Below, in pieces: positions 45,500-58,720 of a stretch of DNA of 64,000 nucleotides (positions are counted from its first letter, which is position 1; every line of letters starts with the position of its first letter). The stretch covers positions 19,205,367 to 19,269,366 of the forward strand of contig NC_066534.1 of NCBI RefSeq assembly GCF_024679095.1, given 5' to 3'. The notes below the pieces were generated by a model. That model had not been told where the DNA came from. It did no database searches and saw only the letters and a program-made list of their open reading frames with translations. The stretch is from Eriocheir sinensis. Its lineage: Eukaryota; Arthropoda; Malacostraca; Decapoda; Varunidae. Position numbers and translations under genes: made by a program.

Positions 45500-45945
45500 G
45501 AAGGAGGAGGAAGAGGAGGAGGAGGAGGAGGAGGAGGTGTTGATGAGACGAAGGTTATAGAGCGAATTTTGTTTGTGTGTGGGTCTCGGTGGGCAATATT
45601 ATGTCTTGTAGGAGAGTTTGAGGAGGAGAAGGAGGAGGAGGAGGAGGAGAAAGAGAGCCCGAGAAGGAGGAAGAAGAAGAGGAGGAGAAAGAGAGCCCGA
45701 AGAGGAAGATGGAGGAGGAGGAGAGCCGACGGAGGAGGAAACGGAGTAGAAAGAGAGCCCAAGGAGATAGAGGAGGAGGAGGAAGAGAAGGAGGCAGAGA
45801 AGAGGAAAGAGAAGAGAGTCCGTGAAGGAGGAAGAGGAGGAGGAGGAATAGAAAGAGGAGGAGAGATGAAGGAGTACGAGGAGGAGTAGAGAGTCTGAGA
45901 AGAAGGGAGAAGAGGAGGAAGAGGAGGAGGAGGTGTTGACGAGAC
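45500..45945. repeat. (GGA)n polypurine tract between duplicated flanks
   Basis: GGA/GAA triplets. GTTGATGAGACGAAGG...GGGTCTCGGTGGGC (45539-45595) recurs as GTTGACGAGACGTAGG...CGGTCTCGGCGGAG (45934-45980). Confidence 0.88.
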
Positions 45946-46191
45946 GTAGGCGAGTGTTTTGTGTGTCGGTCTCGGCGGAGTGTTGTGATTACGGTGATTA
46001 CGCCGAGGTTTTGCGAGGCTGTTGAGCGCGATGAGTGTGTGTTGGGGGGGCAGGAGGAGGCGAGTGTGTTGCTGGCCGGCGTGATGAAGGAACAGGTGAC
46101 GGAGGCTGGAGGAGTGAGGCGGTATGGGGTTTGGGAGGCGGGACAGCGGGAAGGGGACGAATGAAAGGCATGAGGGGAAGGGTGGCTGGGG

Positions 46192-46790
46192 GAAATAACA
46201 GCATCACCTTGCAATAAATACCTGAATATATTGAACCCCGGACACAAAAAATCGTTTAGTTAAAGAAAAATAAAGATTAAGGGCAATATTTTCACTATTA
46301 ACGTAAATAGTTAACTAGGAAAGGCTTGCAGGCCTGAATATATTGAACCCCGGACACAAGAAATCGTTTAGTTAAAGAAAAATAAAGATTAAGGGCAATA
46401 TTTTCACTATTAACGTAAATAGTTAACTAGGAAAGGCTTGCAGGAAATAACAGCATCACCTTACAATAAATACCTGAATATATTGAACCCCGGACACAAG
46501 ACATCGCTTAGTTAAGTTAAAATAAAGGTTAAGGGCAATATTTTTACTATTAAGGTAAATAGTTAACTAGGAAAGGCTCGCAGGTTATAACAGCATCACC
46601 GAGCAATAAATACCTGAATTTATTGAACCCCGGACACAAGACGTCGCTTAGTTAAGTTAAAATAAAGGTTAAGTGCAATATTTTCACTATTAAGGTAAAT
46701 AGTTCACTAGGAAAGGCTCGCAGGTTATAACAGCATCACCGAGCAATAAATACCTGAATGTATTGAGCCACTGAGACAAGAAATTACTCC
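46192..46790 (+). repeat. Tandem array, 140-bp unit, 4-5 copies
   Basis: CCTGAAT[A/T]TATTGAACCCCGG starts at 46221, 46333, 46473, 46613 and 46753. The first interval is 112 because the AACAGCATCACC...AATAAATA segment is missing; the others are 140. Units share GGTTAAGGGCAATATT, CACTATTAA and TAGTTAACTAGGAAAGGCT. Confidence 0.97.
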
Positions 46791-46889
46791 GCGCTGTATC
46801 GGGAAAAAGTTGGTTACTCAGGCTTCAAAATTGCAACCCCGCCGTATAATATGTTGCCGCGGTCCTGGCGGAGAGGGGGAAGGGACACA

Positions 46890-47275
46890 GCCACCCCCAC
46901 CACCACCACCACCGTCTCCACCACTCCCCCTAACACCGCCTAAACCACCACCACCATTATTGCCACTACTTCTACCACCACCACAATCTCCAGTACCCTT
47001 TACCATCGTCCCCACGCACCACCAACCCCTACCACCACCACCACCATCTTCATTACCATTACAACTATCACCAACATCACTGCCCTTATCAATACTACTA
47101 ATGCTACCACGGATACCACAACAACCACAATCTCCTCTACCAAAATTTATACTACCAAAATTCTCACACTGCCTTCACCACCACCACATTCCCATCGTCA
47201 CCGCCACTACCACCCTCACCACCCTCACCACCTCCACCACCACCACCTCCCCACTCCCCCCTCCGCCATCACCGC
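46890..47275. repeat. (ACC)n-rich imperfect repeat
   Basis: ACC, CCA and CAT triplets over nearly 400 bases; low complexity. Confidence 0.88.
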
Positions 47276-47597
47276 CTCATCTACCAGCCACAACCTCGCG
47301 AACTTTCCCGTCTGTGTCGAAACTGGTGATGGAATCGGAAAATAGTTTGGCATCCTTTACGAGCGACCAGTTTTCGGGGCCTAAGAATTTACTGCTAAAC
47401 TTGAACACATTTCTTCCTCCTCTATTACAGGTATGAGTGAGGCCCCGCCGAGCGCTCACGTCCCTCCTGCCGCGCGGATCCTTTCCACACACTACCTCAC
47501 ACGCACACGGACATACACGCACACAGACACATACATGCACATACAAACATGCCCGCCCTTCGCCATCTGTGCCTTTCTCGTCCTTCGTCTGCACTCT

Positions 47598-47639
<42 letters not shown>

Positions 47640-48064
47640 CCCCGCCGCCCCAGCCTATGTCTCCGTCGATCTCTGTCTCTTTGCCAAACTGTTGTGTTCT
47701 TGCTCTTCCTCTTCCTCCCTGCTCTCGTGTCCTTCTCTCCCTCCCAAATCTCGTCTCCCTCCTTTCTTCCCTCCCTCCCTCCCGCCCTGCCCTCACCTCC
47801 CTCCCTCGCGCCGTCCCGTCTCCTGAACTTCGCCGCTCCGTGTATTTCATGTCTGGAACGCGACGCAACTTTACAAGGCCGCCGCACGCCGTTACGTTTC
47901 TTCCCCATCGTTAGTTTTTCTTCTTCTTCCCGCGGTACAACAGATCTTGCGGGAGGTTTTGTTTTTGTTTTCGTTTTGTTTATCTCTTTACTTTTACTTC
48001 CAAGTTTAAAAAAGGGTTTTATGTTTTATGTTGAGGAATGTATGTTATCGTACTTACATACACA
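47276..48064. other. Non-coding DNA with (AC)n and a pyrimidine-rich part
   Basis: (AC)n at 47602-47636 and TCCCTCCCTCCC-type sequence at 47660-47830. No gene. Confidence 0.6.
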
Positions 48065-48376
<312 letters not shown>

Positions 48377-48429
48377 ACTATTGGCCAGTCGCACTCAGTT
48401 ACTCTCTTCGATATATTTTATCCTCGGCT

Positions 48430-48838
<409 letters not shown>

Positions 48839-48989
48839 CTTTGCCGCACCAGTAAAAGGCTGAAGCGTCCTGCCTCTGAACGCTCACAATAAGGTTCTGG
48901 TCAGCGTAATAGGAAGAGGCTTTCATGGGTGAATCGAAAGAAAAAAACATCAAATACGTACTTACGGAATATCTCTCTTTTATCTCTTT

Positions 48990-49620
48990 TTTGAGGCGAT
49001 TTGTTGGACATGTACAGAGAGAGACGGGGAGACAGAGGGACGGAGAGACGAAGATGGAGCATTTACAGAGAGGGAATGAGAAACAGAGCATGTACAGCGA
49101 AGGACGGAGAGACAGAAAGACAGGGACGGAGAGACGAAGATGGAGCATTTACAGAGAGAGAATGAGAAACAGAGCATGTACAGCGAAGGACGGAGAGACA
49201 GAAAGACAGGGACGGAGAGACGAAGATTGAGCATTTACAGAGAGAGAATGAGAAACAGAGCATGTACAGCGAAGGACGGAGAGACAGAAAGACAGAGAGA
49301 GACATTAAAAGAGAGGAGACAAGATGATATCAAAGAGAATAAATGGTACAACCTCGCATGTTTACAGAGAAAAACAGGGAAAGGCAGAGCATGTACAGAA
49401 ACAGACGGAGAGAGATAGTATACGGAGAGACAGAGGCAAAGGAATTACAGAGAGATGGGGATACAGATAGTAAAAGGGAGGAGGGGAACATGTATAGAGG
49501 GAGATAGAAAGACGGAAAGCATAAACAGAGAGATGGAGAAACAGAGACAGTAGAAGGAAGGGGACTGTTAAAGTACAGAGAGAGACAGACAGGGAAACAG
49601 TAGAATGGAGGAGACAGAAT
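48990..49620 (+). repeat. Tandem array, ~87-bp unit, three clear copies plus decay
   Basis: GACGGAGAGACGAAGAT[G/T]GAGC, ATTTACAGAGAG and CAGAGCATGTACAGCGAAGG recur at about 49040, 49127 and 49214. The purine-rich rest to 49620 keeps ACAGAGAGA motifs. Confidence 0.9.
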
Positions 49621-49909
49621 TAAAAATATGTACTAAAAGAAAATTAATGGTCTCTGTCTATCTGTCAATCTATCTACCTATCTATCTCTATCTATCTCCC
49701 TGCCCTCCCTCCGCCGCCGGGCATGGGTTCAGCACAGCGGACAGCCTCGCCCCGCATCGAGCCGTCCCGTCTAGTGGACTTTAACGGCAAAACATTGGAC
49801 ATTCTCGTCGCGCGTTACTGAGAATCCGCCTCCTTAGCCTGAACGTGTTTGTGGGGGCTCGCGCGCTGGCTGGCCCGGCCCCGATATCTGCCTACACCCC
49901 CCCTCCCCC
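49621..49909. other. Non-coding DNA with (TATC)n
   Basis: TATC/TGTC units at 49645-49700, then GC-rich unique sequence without a gene. Confidence 0.55.
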
Positions 49910-50179
49910 CCATCACTACCACCACCACTACCAACAACAACAACGCCACTACCACCCTTATCCCCACCACCAATACTATCGCTACCTTACCATCACAAAC
50001 ACCATCACCACCACCCCCACCCCAACTAACACCACAACCACAAACACGACCACCAACAACAACAACAACAACAACGTCACTACCACCCTTATCCCCACCA
50101 CCAATACTATCGCTACCTTACCATCACAAACACCATCACCACCACCCCCACCCCAACTAACACCACAACCACTATCACT

Positions 50180-50211
<32 letters not shown>

Positions 50212-50317
50212 CGTCACTACCAATTCTTATCCCCACCACCAATACTATCGCTACCTTACCATCACAAACACCATCACCACCACCCCCACCCCAACTAACA
50301 CCACAACCACTATCACT

Positions 50318-50349
<32 letters not shown>

Positions 50350-50460
50350 CGTCACTACCACCCTTATCCCCACCACCAATACTATCGCTACCTTACCATC
50401 ACAAACACCATCACCACCACCCCCACCCCAACTAACACCACCACTCCTATCACCATCATC
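49910..50460 (+). repeat. Tandem array, 131-138-bp unit, four copies
   Basis: CTTATCCCCACCACCAATAC at 49957, 50088, 50226 and 50363, each followed by CTACCTTACCATCACAAACA and CCCCCACCCCAACTAACACC. Copies are nearly identical apart from the length of ACC and ACA runs. Confidence 0.97.
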
Positions 50461-51163
50461 ACCATCACACAAGAAAATATTTTCCACGACTAGTAAATAC
50501 ATATAATCAACCACTCCTTACAGATAGATACATATATAGATGGATTGATAGACAGAGATAGAAACCATAACATACATTTGGGAAACGGTTTATTGATTCT
50601 TATAAATAAAATACAAGGCACAGCATGCAATTAGAATATAAGAAGTTACGCTCCAAACAAACTCAAAATACCTTATAGAAACGAGATCGAAACGAGAAAA
50701 AACGACGAGCAACGAAAAAAACGACAAAATTAATAAGTTCTCCACCTAATCGATGAAACTGATAAGATATACCGAAAAAAAATGTCTGTAAAAGAAACAC
50801 ACACACACACACACACACAAGCTATATTCACTCCACTCAATGTCCTGGAAAATAAGCGTAAAACAGCATAAAAAAGTGTAATGAACCGCAAAATCAAGTT
50901 CTCTCGCATTTATTATTATCATTTTTTTCGCATTATGTGTATACGAACTCCACAAAAAACAACCAACTCTCTCCCGCTGCTGCTGATGATGATGACGCTG
51001 ATGTGTTGTGTGTTTTGCCACCTGACACGCGATGAACAAAGCCTTAACTTTTGACAGCCGTGATATTTTCTGATTACACCAACGCCCGAGGTATGAAAAA
51101 TGGATATTCGTGTAGCTCGGTCTCCTCGGCTCCCTCTCTCTCTCAGTCTCTCATTGCGTTTAG
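50461..51163. other. AT-rich non-coding DNA
   Basis: Short (AC)n at 50799-50819. No gene seen. Confidence 0.55.
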
Positions 51164-51193
51164 GGCCATATTCTTAAGCATTTCGACGTCCGA

Positions 51194-51257
<64 letters not shown>

Positions 51258-51345
51258 TTAACTAGGCTTTTGTAGGAGTTGTGTGGAGGGATTTCTATGG
51301 GTAGTTTGATGAGTTAAGTGGTTGTTCGATACAGCTTCTGTACCA
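51164..51345 (-). mobile_element. Inverted-repeat element with an (AC)n expansion inside
   Basis: GGCCATATTCTTAAGCATTT is the terminal repeat, CGACGTCCGAGCGC follows, then (AC)n at 51197-51254, then TAGGCTTTTGTAGGAGTTGT, GGGATTTCTATGGGTAGTTT and CAGCTTCTGTACC, matching the family in reverse. Confidence 0.75.
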
Positions 51346-51620
51346 TTAAAACACTTGATAAACCTTTTGTTGTCCTCTCTTTCTCTCCCTAAGTCTCCAT
51401 CAGTCTCTTTTTCCTGTTATATATCACATTTTCTCTTTATGTTTTTCTTATATTGCATAAATATCTCTTTCTTTCCTTCGGCCTTCCTTTTCAGCCTCTT
51501 TTTCCTGTTCAGTATCACATTTTCTCTCTATATGGTTTTCTTACAGTGTATATTTCTTTTTTTAGTTTCTTCTTGTCTTACCTTTCTCCTCCTTTTTCCC
51601 GCTATTGTGTTTATATTCCT
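51346..51620 (+). repeat. ~110-bp pyrimidine-rich duplication
   Basis: CCTCTTTTTCCTGTTCAGTA and ATCACATTTTCTCTCTATAT (51492-51535) mirror TCTCTTTTTCCTGTTATATA and TCACATTTTCTCTTTATG (51401-51443). Confidence 0.75.
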
Positions 51621-51664
51621 TTCTTGAGTTTGACAATACCGTCCTATACTAACCTCATGTCCAG

Positions 51665-51667
<3 letters not shown>

Positions 51668-51726
<59 letters not shown>
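51668..51726. repeat. (CT)n microsatellite
   Basis: About 29 CT units. Confidence 0.97.
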
Positions 51727-51727
<1 letters not shown>

Positions 51728-52070
51728 GCCGTTTTTCCCTCTTCTTACGCACTTGCTATCTTTTCTCTCTGATTATCTCTTCGTGCACAGCTTTCCCCCT
51801 CTATACCTGTCTCTCTCCACCGTCCTACCTCCCTTCCTCTCACGCACTTATCACGGCCATTCTCATCGCCGCCCCGGACCTCATGCCGTCGCCCTCAGCC
51901 CCCCAGACGAGACAAGCTCCTCCTAACGCTGTGGAAGTCTTTACAAACTCGAGTTTAGAAAGAAGTTCCGTTGGCGCCATTAGCTTAATTCAGAGCACCA
52001 TTTCGACAACTTTGAGGTCGGATTCTCCTTCTATCGCGTGTCTTCTTCGTGATTTAGAGATATGTTCGAG
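51727..52070. other. Non-coding stretch
   Basis: No supported feature. Confidence 0.5.
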
Positions 52071-53075
52071 AGGAGGGGGGGGGGAGACGAAGGAGGAGGA
52101 GGAGGAGGAGAAGGAAAAAGAAGAAAAAAGATGAAACGAAGAAAAAGAAGAAGAAGGAGAAAAGGACGAAGAGAAAGATGAAAGATAGAAAACAAAGAGA
52201 GAAAGAAAGAGACAGAAAGAGAGACAGAATGAGAGACAGACAGACTGACAGCCAGACAGAGGAAAAAAGAGACAGACAAAAACTTATATAAGAAAAAAAT
52301 TATATAGCAGGGTCTCTGTCTCTCTAAAAAAAAAGGAAGGTATGTGGCGTCAGAATCTTGGCAGCGAAAGTGAAGGGTAACACGAACTCGCTCAGGACGC
52401 GAAGAAAAAAAAAAAAAAAAACGAAGCTGCCGCGGAGAACAGGGCGGAGACGGGAAGAGGAAGGGGAAAAAAGACAGTAGGAAAAAAAACAAAGAAAAAG
52501 ATGGAACGAGACGAGGAAGAAAGGAAAAAAAAGAAAAGGATCAGACAGACAGACACAGAAAAGGGGAAAGACATGATTAAAAGAAAAAGAAGTACAAATG
52601 AAAAAAGGAATAGAGAAAATAACGCAAACAAAACTCCGGCAAGGAAAACAAAGCCAAAAAAAGATGCTCGGAAAATTAAATAAGAACCGCCAACCCAGAG
52701 AAAAAAAAAGAAAAAAATATATATCCGCGGAAAAAGAAAAAAATAATCACACAAAAAAACAAAAACAAAAACAAAAAGATCGCAAAATGAAAAGGAAAAT
52801 AAAAATAAAAAGTAGAAAAAGATAAAATAAATCAGACAAAGAAAAAAAAAGAAAGAAACAGGAGACATGAAAGAAAAAAAAATAATCCAGCAAAAATGAG
52901 AGAGAGAGAGAGAGAGAATACAGAAGAGGCAGGAAAAGGAACGCAACACAGCCTGCAGACGAGGAAGAAGAGCAGAAGAAGGAGGACAAGGAGGAGGAGG
53001 AGGAGGTGGAGGAGGAGGAGGAGGAGGAGGAGAAGGGGGAGGAGGAGGAGGAGGAGGAGGAGGAGGAGGAGCGTC
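52071..53075. repeat. Purine/A-rich field ending in (GGA)n
   Basis: About 1 kb of GAAAAAG-type sequence with GACA units near 52225-52260, an A18 run near 52405-52421 and (GGA)n at 52990-53070. Confidence 0.88.
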
Positions 53076-53147
53076 TTGCAGTGAGGGCCAAACGAGACTC
53101 TTTGTAACACACCGTCAGGGGAAACTTCATTAAAATTGTGACCTTCG

Positions 53148-53178
<31 letters not shown>

Positions 53179-53210
53179 GTGTACGCCAATAACGCCGGTA
53201 AGCTTTTCAT
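53148..53210 (-). mobile_element. SINE 3'-terminal fragment
   Basis: T29 (reverse of a poly(A) tail) followed by ACGTGTACGCCAATAACGCC and GGTAAGCTTTT. CGCCGGTA-GGCT is the 3' signature of the 11207 and 22730 copies. Very short, hence moderate confidence. Confidence 0.5.
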
Positions 53211-53237
53211 GTTTTTAGTTTTTTTTCTTCTGATGCT

Positions 53238-53475
<238 letters not shown>

Positions 53476-53660
53476 CTTGTAGCGTTTATTTGATATGTTC
53501 CACGTTAGAGAAGGAGGGCGAGGGAGAGGGAGAGGAGGGGAGAGAGAGAGAGAGGCAGCGGGAGAGAGGGAGAGAGGGAGGGAGGCTGGTGCTGGTTGAC
53601 TGGCCTTCTTGCGTCTCGTCTTTCCTCTCCCACAACAACCCTCATTCTGGTGCATCAAAA

Positions 53661-53817
53661 TACATTATTGTTAAACGTCTCGGCGCCTCGTTCGTCTGTA
53701 CGGAAAACCTCTCGTAGAAATGTCTGGGATGGTGATGGTAGTGACAGTTTTACATTACCTCTGCGCCACTAATGGAAAAAACACCCATGAAAATCCAGTT
53801 ATTTTCTCTGTAGCCTG
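53661..53817 (-). mobile_element. Inverted-repeat element, truncated copy
   Basis: TATTGTTAAACGTCTCGGCG at the outer end, then CCTCTCGTAGAAATGTCTGG, GTGACAGTTTTACATTACCT, CACCCATGAAAATCCAG and TTTTCTCTGTAGCC, where the next copy begins. Reverse orientation. Confidence 0.85.
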
Positions 53818-54032
53818 TATTGTTAAGCATCTCGGTGTCTCAGTTCCTTTGTTTGAAGATCCTCTCGGAGTAGAAGTTGCTGGGACTTTCTTGGACTGTT
53901 TGGTGATGCTAGTGATAGTTTTACACGCCCTCTGCGCCATGAGCGGGAAAATCACCCATGAAAACCTGGTTAGTCTTCACTGTGGCCATGGGAAATAGAC
54001 GTAGTGGGAGCCTGAGACGTTTAAGAATATGG
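53818..54032 (-). mobile_element. Inverted-repeat element, full-length reference copy
   Basis: Outer ends TATTGTTAAGCATCTCGGTG and GAGCCTGAGACGTTTAAGAA (then TATGG) are imperfect inverted repeats. Inside: GTGATGCTAGTGATAGTTTT, AATCACCCATGAAAACCTGG, CTTCACTGTGGCCATGGG and AAATAGACGTAGTGGG. 215 bp, no coding capacity. Confidence 0.88.
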
Positions 54033-54290
54033 ATCTGAATCCTTTGTAGCTAGTATAGAGTCGCACTGGGCTAGGCCGGGGACGCTGTAGGCACACTCTC
54101 TCACTAACCAACCAACGGGGAGCATACGGCTTATTCAATTTTTGGGTCACATAGAAGGAGGCAGATCAGGGACGCATTGGCGCTTTTCCAGCAGTGTTAG
54201 TAGAAAAGTTCAAAATAGAAAGGGCAGAGTCATTTAGAGAGGTGTCTTGATCTTTCCCTTTATATGTAAGGGTCTTGTTTTATATGGAGG
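54033..54290. other. Non-coding stretch
   Basis: No supported feature. Confidence 0.5.
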
Positions 54291-54389
54291 AGAGGATGAT
54301 GATGATGATGATGCTGATGATGATAAGGAGGAGGAGGAGGAGGAGGAGGAACAAGCCAGTCAGGTTAAAGCATTAGTAGTGTTGGAAGG

Positions 54390-54440
<51 letters not shown>
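54291..54440. repeat. (ATG)n, (GGA)n, (AC)n
   Basis: ATG triplets 54295-54322, GGA triplets 54328-54349, (AC)n 54393-54440. Confidence 0.95.
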
Positions 54441-54443
<3 letters not shown>

Positions 54444-54589
54444 GGGGTCAGCGGGCCTACTCCTTCAACTAAGCCTTCCTCCCTCTCTGGCAAACACACA
54501 CTACAAAGACGAGTTAATTTAGAGAGATTAGCCTTTCCGTGAAGCCGCCGAGTAACAAACCTGATGTGCTTACGCCGGCGAGGCTCCGT

Positions 54590-54860
54590 TCAAGAGGAAG
54601 GGAGAGGAGATGATACAGAAAGCCCGCGTACAGAATGGAAGGTAATGAGCAGATACAGAAAGGACAAGAAAGTACGGTATAGAGCCTGCGTACAAAATGG
54701 AAGGTAATGGGTAGATACAGAAAGGACAAGAAAGTACGGTAGTATAGAGCTTGCGTACAAAATGGAAAGTAGTGCGTGGTGGATAGAGAAAGGAGATGAA
54801 AGAATGGTATAGAGTCTGCGTACAAAATGGAAAGTAGTACATGGTTACAGAAACGATAGA
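54590..54860 (+). repeat. Tandem array, ~58-65-bp unit, four to five copies
   Basis: GCGTACAAAATGGAA[G/A]GTA, ACAGAAAGGACAAGAAAGTA and GGTATAGAGCCTGC recur at about 54627, 54688, 54753 and 54818. Confidence 0.92.
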
Positions 54861-54915
54861 GAAAGGAGAAGTTAGTGCGATAGTTAGGGTGATCTGACTA
54901 GGGTGAAAAATAGGG

Positions 54916-55255
<340 letters not shown>

Positions 55256-55324
55256 CACTAAGGAGCCGTCATAGGGGGCCAGAGCGCTAAGACAGAGAGT
55301 CGAGCGGATGAATATTTAAGGGGT

Positions 55325-55970
55325 TTACTTTCCGGGGAGGGGCTGGGGAGAGGGGAGGGGGGGAAGGGAGGAAAGGGAGATGATGGGAGGAAGGGAAAGG
55401 GAGAAGAGCGGGAAGCGGTGAAGAGCAGGATGGGGAGGGCAGGGGAGGGAAAGGAGGGGAGAGGAGAGAGGGAGGGAAAGAGAGGGGAGAAAGTAAAGAA
55501 AGGAGTGAATAGGGGAAAAAAAGGGGAAAAGGAGGAGGAGGAGGAAAAAGAACAAGAAAGAGGAGGGAGGAAGGAGGAGAAAGAGAGAAACAGGATTAAA
55601 ATATGGAAAAAAGAGGAGGAAGAAGAAGAGAAGGAGGAGAAAATATGAATCGAAAGGAGGTAAAGCATAGAGAGGTGGAGGATGCAGGAGGAAGAAGAGG
55701 AAGAAGAGGAATTAAAGAAGGAGGACGAAGAGGACAAGGAGAGGAGGAAGAAGAAAAGGAAATGAAAGGGGTGGTGGTGGTGGTGGTGGAGGTGGAGGAA
55801 AAGAAATATTAAGGAGGAGAAGGAAGAGGAGGAGAAGGAGGAGAAAGAGGAGGAAGAGAAAGAAAATTATAAGAGAAAGAAAAATAAGAGCAGGAGAAAA
55901 AGAAAAAAAGAAGAAAAGGAGGAGGAGGAGGAGGAGGAGGAGGAGGAGGAGGAGGAGGAGGAGGAAGACG
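55325..55970. repeat. Polypurine tract ending in (GGA)n
   Basis: GGGAGGAAAGGAG-type sequence, a GGT run at 55770-55795 and about 16 GGA triplets at 55917-55965. Confidence 0.92.
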
Positions 55971-56034
55971 ATAGGCGTAATTAAGACACACAACAATCTC
56001 GTGTGAAGAATGAGATGAGGACTAACTCTGTCAA

Positions 56035-56760
56035 CAGCGAGGGGGGAGGGCCGGAGGTGAAAATGGGGGAAGGGAAGGGGGAGGAGGAGGAGGGAGAGGA
56101 GGAGGGAGAGGTAAAGAGGGAGGGGAGAAGGGAAGGGGACGGGGACGGAAGAGAAAGGGAAAGGAATTAGATGAAGGGCCGTGTGAGGGAAGGGTAGGGT
56201 AGGGAAAGGGAAGGGAAGGGAAGGGAAGGGAAGGGAAGGGAAGGGCAGAGAGGTGTGAGTTAAGGAAGGGAAGGGATGGAGGAGAGAAGGGTAGGGAAGA
56301 TAAGGGCAGAGAGGTTTGAGTTAAGGAGGGGAAGGGATGGAGGAGAGATGGGTAGGGAAGATAAGGGCAGAGAGGTTTGAGTTAAGGAAGGGAAGGGATG
56401 GAAGAGGGAGAGAAGGGTAGGGAAGGGAAGGGCAGAGAGGTGTGAGTTAAGGAAGGGAAGAAATGGAAGAGAGACTAACAGATAGGAAGGGGAAGGGGGG
56501 AAGGGTATGGAAAAGAGAGAGGTTAAAGAAGGAAAGGAATTGAGAGGGTATGAAGGGTAGGGAAGGGAAGGGCAGAAGTGTTGAAGGGAGGGAAGGATAG
56601 GAAGGGAAAGAAGGCAATAGGGAATGGTAGATCTTTGAGGCTGAGAAGAAGGAAAAGGGAGGAAAGGAATGAGTGTAAGGTGAGGAAAGGAATGTACAAG
56701 GAAGGCGAGGTGAGGTAAGGAGGGAGAAATACGAGCTGGGAGGGACATGAGTAGGGGAAA
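56035..56760. repeat. (GGGAA)-rich polypurine field with 61-65-bp units
   Basis: GGGCAGAGAGGTTTGAGTTA and AGGAAGGGAAGGGATGG recur at about 56243, 56304, 56365 and 56430. Confidence 0.92.
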
Positions 56761-57517
56761 GAGGACGGCTGAAGAGAGGGGAAGACGGGGTGTGGTGAGG
56801 AATGGGAAGAAGGGAATGTGGTTAGCAGATAAGGAGGGAGAAGCTGGCTGGGAGAAAGGTTAAAGAAAGTGGACGGTTGGAGGTAACGATGGTGTGAGGG
56901 GAGGAGAGAGGAGCGAAGGATAGGAGATACAGGTGAGCAGTAGAAAAAAAAACACTCACTTTACTCTCACTGTGTTTTATTTATCGAGGGGAATCTTTAT
57001 ATTTTTATTCTGATTTTCCCTTCATCTTCTTTCATGGAGGTCAACGAAGGTTTTTTTTTACAGTAGAGGAAGCAGTTCAAGGACAAAAAAATAAAAATAA
57101 TAATGAAAAAAAAAAACCGCTGTTCACTGCATGATGATGATGATGATGGTGATGAACAAAGTATCAACATTAGTGGAAACGAGAAAGAGCGAGAAAAATA
57201 TGAAAAAAAAGGAAGAGTGGCCCACGTAACAGTTAGCAAAAGATGACAGACGAGACTTAAAGTTCTATAATATTTCCTCCTCACAAACACCAAAACACTC
57301 CTTCTTCTATATATATACCCCCACAACCCACTCACTCATCAACCCCCCCCCAGCTCACCACACCACATACCACACAGCAGCTATACGTAATGACATTCCT
57401 GCCTCCCGCAATAAACAGCATTCCTTATATGACTACTACCACCAATGATACGACGGAGCCTTCCCTCTCTCTGGCTCCAGCACAAGATGTCTGGCTACCC
57501 TCTCTCTATGCCACGAT
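56761..57517. other. Non-coding DNA
   Basis: Purine-rich to about 56940, then AT-rich. Short (ATG)n near 57132-57146. No gene. Confidence 0.55.
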
Positions 57518-57565
57518 AGTTAACGCTTACTACTATTACTACTACTACTGCTACTACTACTACTG

Positions 57566-57596
<31 letters not shown>

Positions 57597-57615
57597 AACT
57601 GCCACTACCACTACA

Positions 57616-57651
<36 letters not shown>

Positions 57652-57655
57652 GCAA
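57518..57655. repeat. (ACT)n microsatellite
   Basis: About 45 triplets, mostly ACT, with TGC and ACA interruptions. Confidence 0.96.
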
Positions 57656-58239
57656 TTTCATTTTAGCTCATAACAGACTTCTCTCTTGCTCCCGTCCTCT
57701 CCTCACCCGCCACATCTCTTCTTATGAGTTCAACCGAGCGCGTTTTAATATTTCCATCCGATATAATTTACCGCCACAACTCCTACCAACATTTACTACC
57801 ATAACAGACAGTGCTCTTTTTAAACTTATTTATTTTGTTTACTTTTTCACTGAGCAGCGTTTTGCAGGCTTTTTACTATTGTTTTCCTTGCGGCCTTCTT
57901 TCCCTTCTTTGACGCAAAAAAAAAAAAAAATAACATTACTATAACACGTATTGATAGGTATTGGCCCAAACAGTAGGTATTCTGTCATCTCAAATTAATC
58001 TCCTTAACCGATTCATATACGTCAAATTCATTATCATATCACCACATTGTCCACGCCTTTCCAAAAAACGCAAATTCAGCTTCATCAGTCTTTGTCCACT
58101 CGGTGAGTCGAGGGTCGTTCCTGTCCCTGACGGTGGGGCGCTAAGTGTCCCTCAGAGCCTGGCGCCGCCGCAACACGACAGCCTCGCCTTTACATTCTCC
58201 TCTGAGGGCGAGGAATGTGGCCTTGACTGAGTGGCTGTA
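57656..58239. other. Non-coding stretch
   Basis: An A16 run near 57916-57931; the flanks do not match the SINE family. No gene. Confidence 0.5.
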
Positions 58240-58720
58240 ATGTGTTCCCGTCCCCTCTGGCCCTTAACTGTCCCTGCCGCCACTCCTACGCCTTGCCCCT
58301 TCCCGGCATACTTACCCTGTTCTGCTTGACGCTATCCCATCATGCCTTACTCTATCCCTCGCTCCTCTCCGATTATTTCTGCATCCATCCCCCATCGTAC
58401 CCTATCACTCCCTCAACTCCGACCTGTCCCTCTTCCTCCTGTCCATACCAACCCATTCCTACATCGACGCCGCTACCCCATCTCGTGTCACCCTACTCAG
58501 ACCCGTTTCGCTCTCTTCCGCCCAATCCCAACGACCCTCTCCGTGCCCTGCCCCACCCCATCCAATCCCAGCTTCTTCCACCCCATCTCATCACGTCCTA
58601 CCCCCCGCCCACCCCGCCTCACCCCTCTCTGATCTATTCCACCCCATCACACCTCGTCCTGACCCCCGCCCCGCCCCGCCCTTCCCTATTCTCTTCGCCT
58701 CATATGCTCCCACACAGTTC
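58240..58720. repeat. C-rich low-complexity stretch
   Basis: CCCCATC, CCCCGCCC and CTACCCC motifs in irregular order. A long open frame here follows from composition. Confidence 0.65.
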
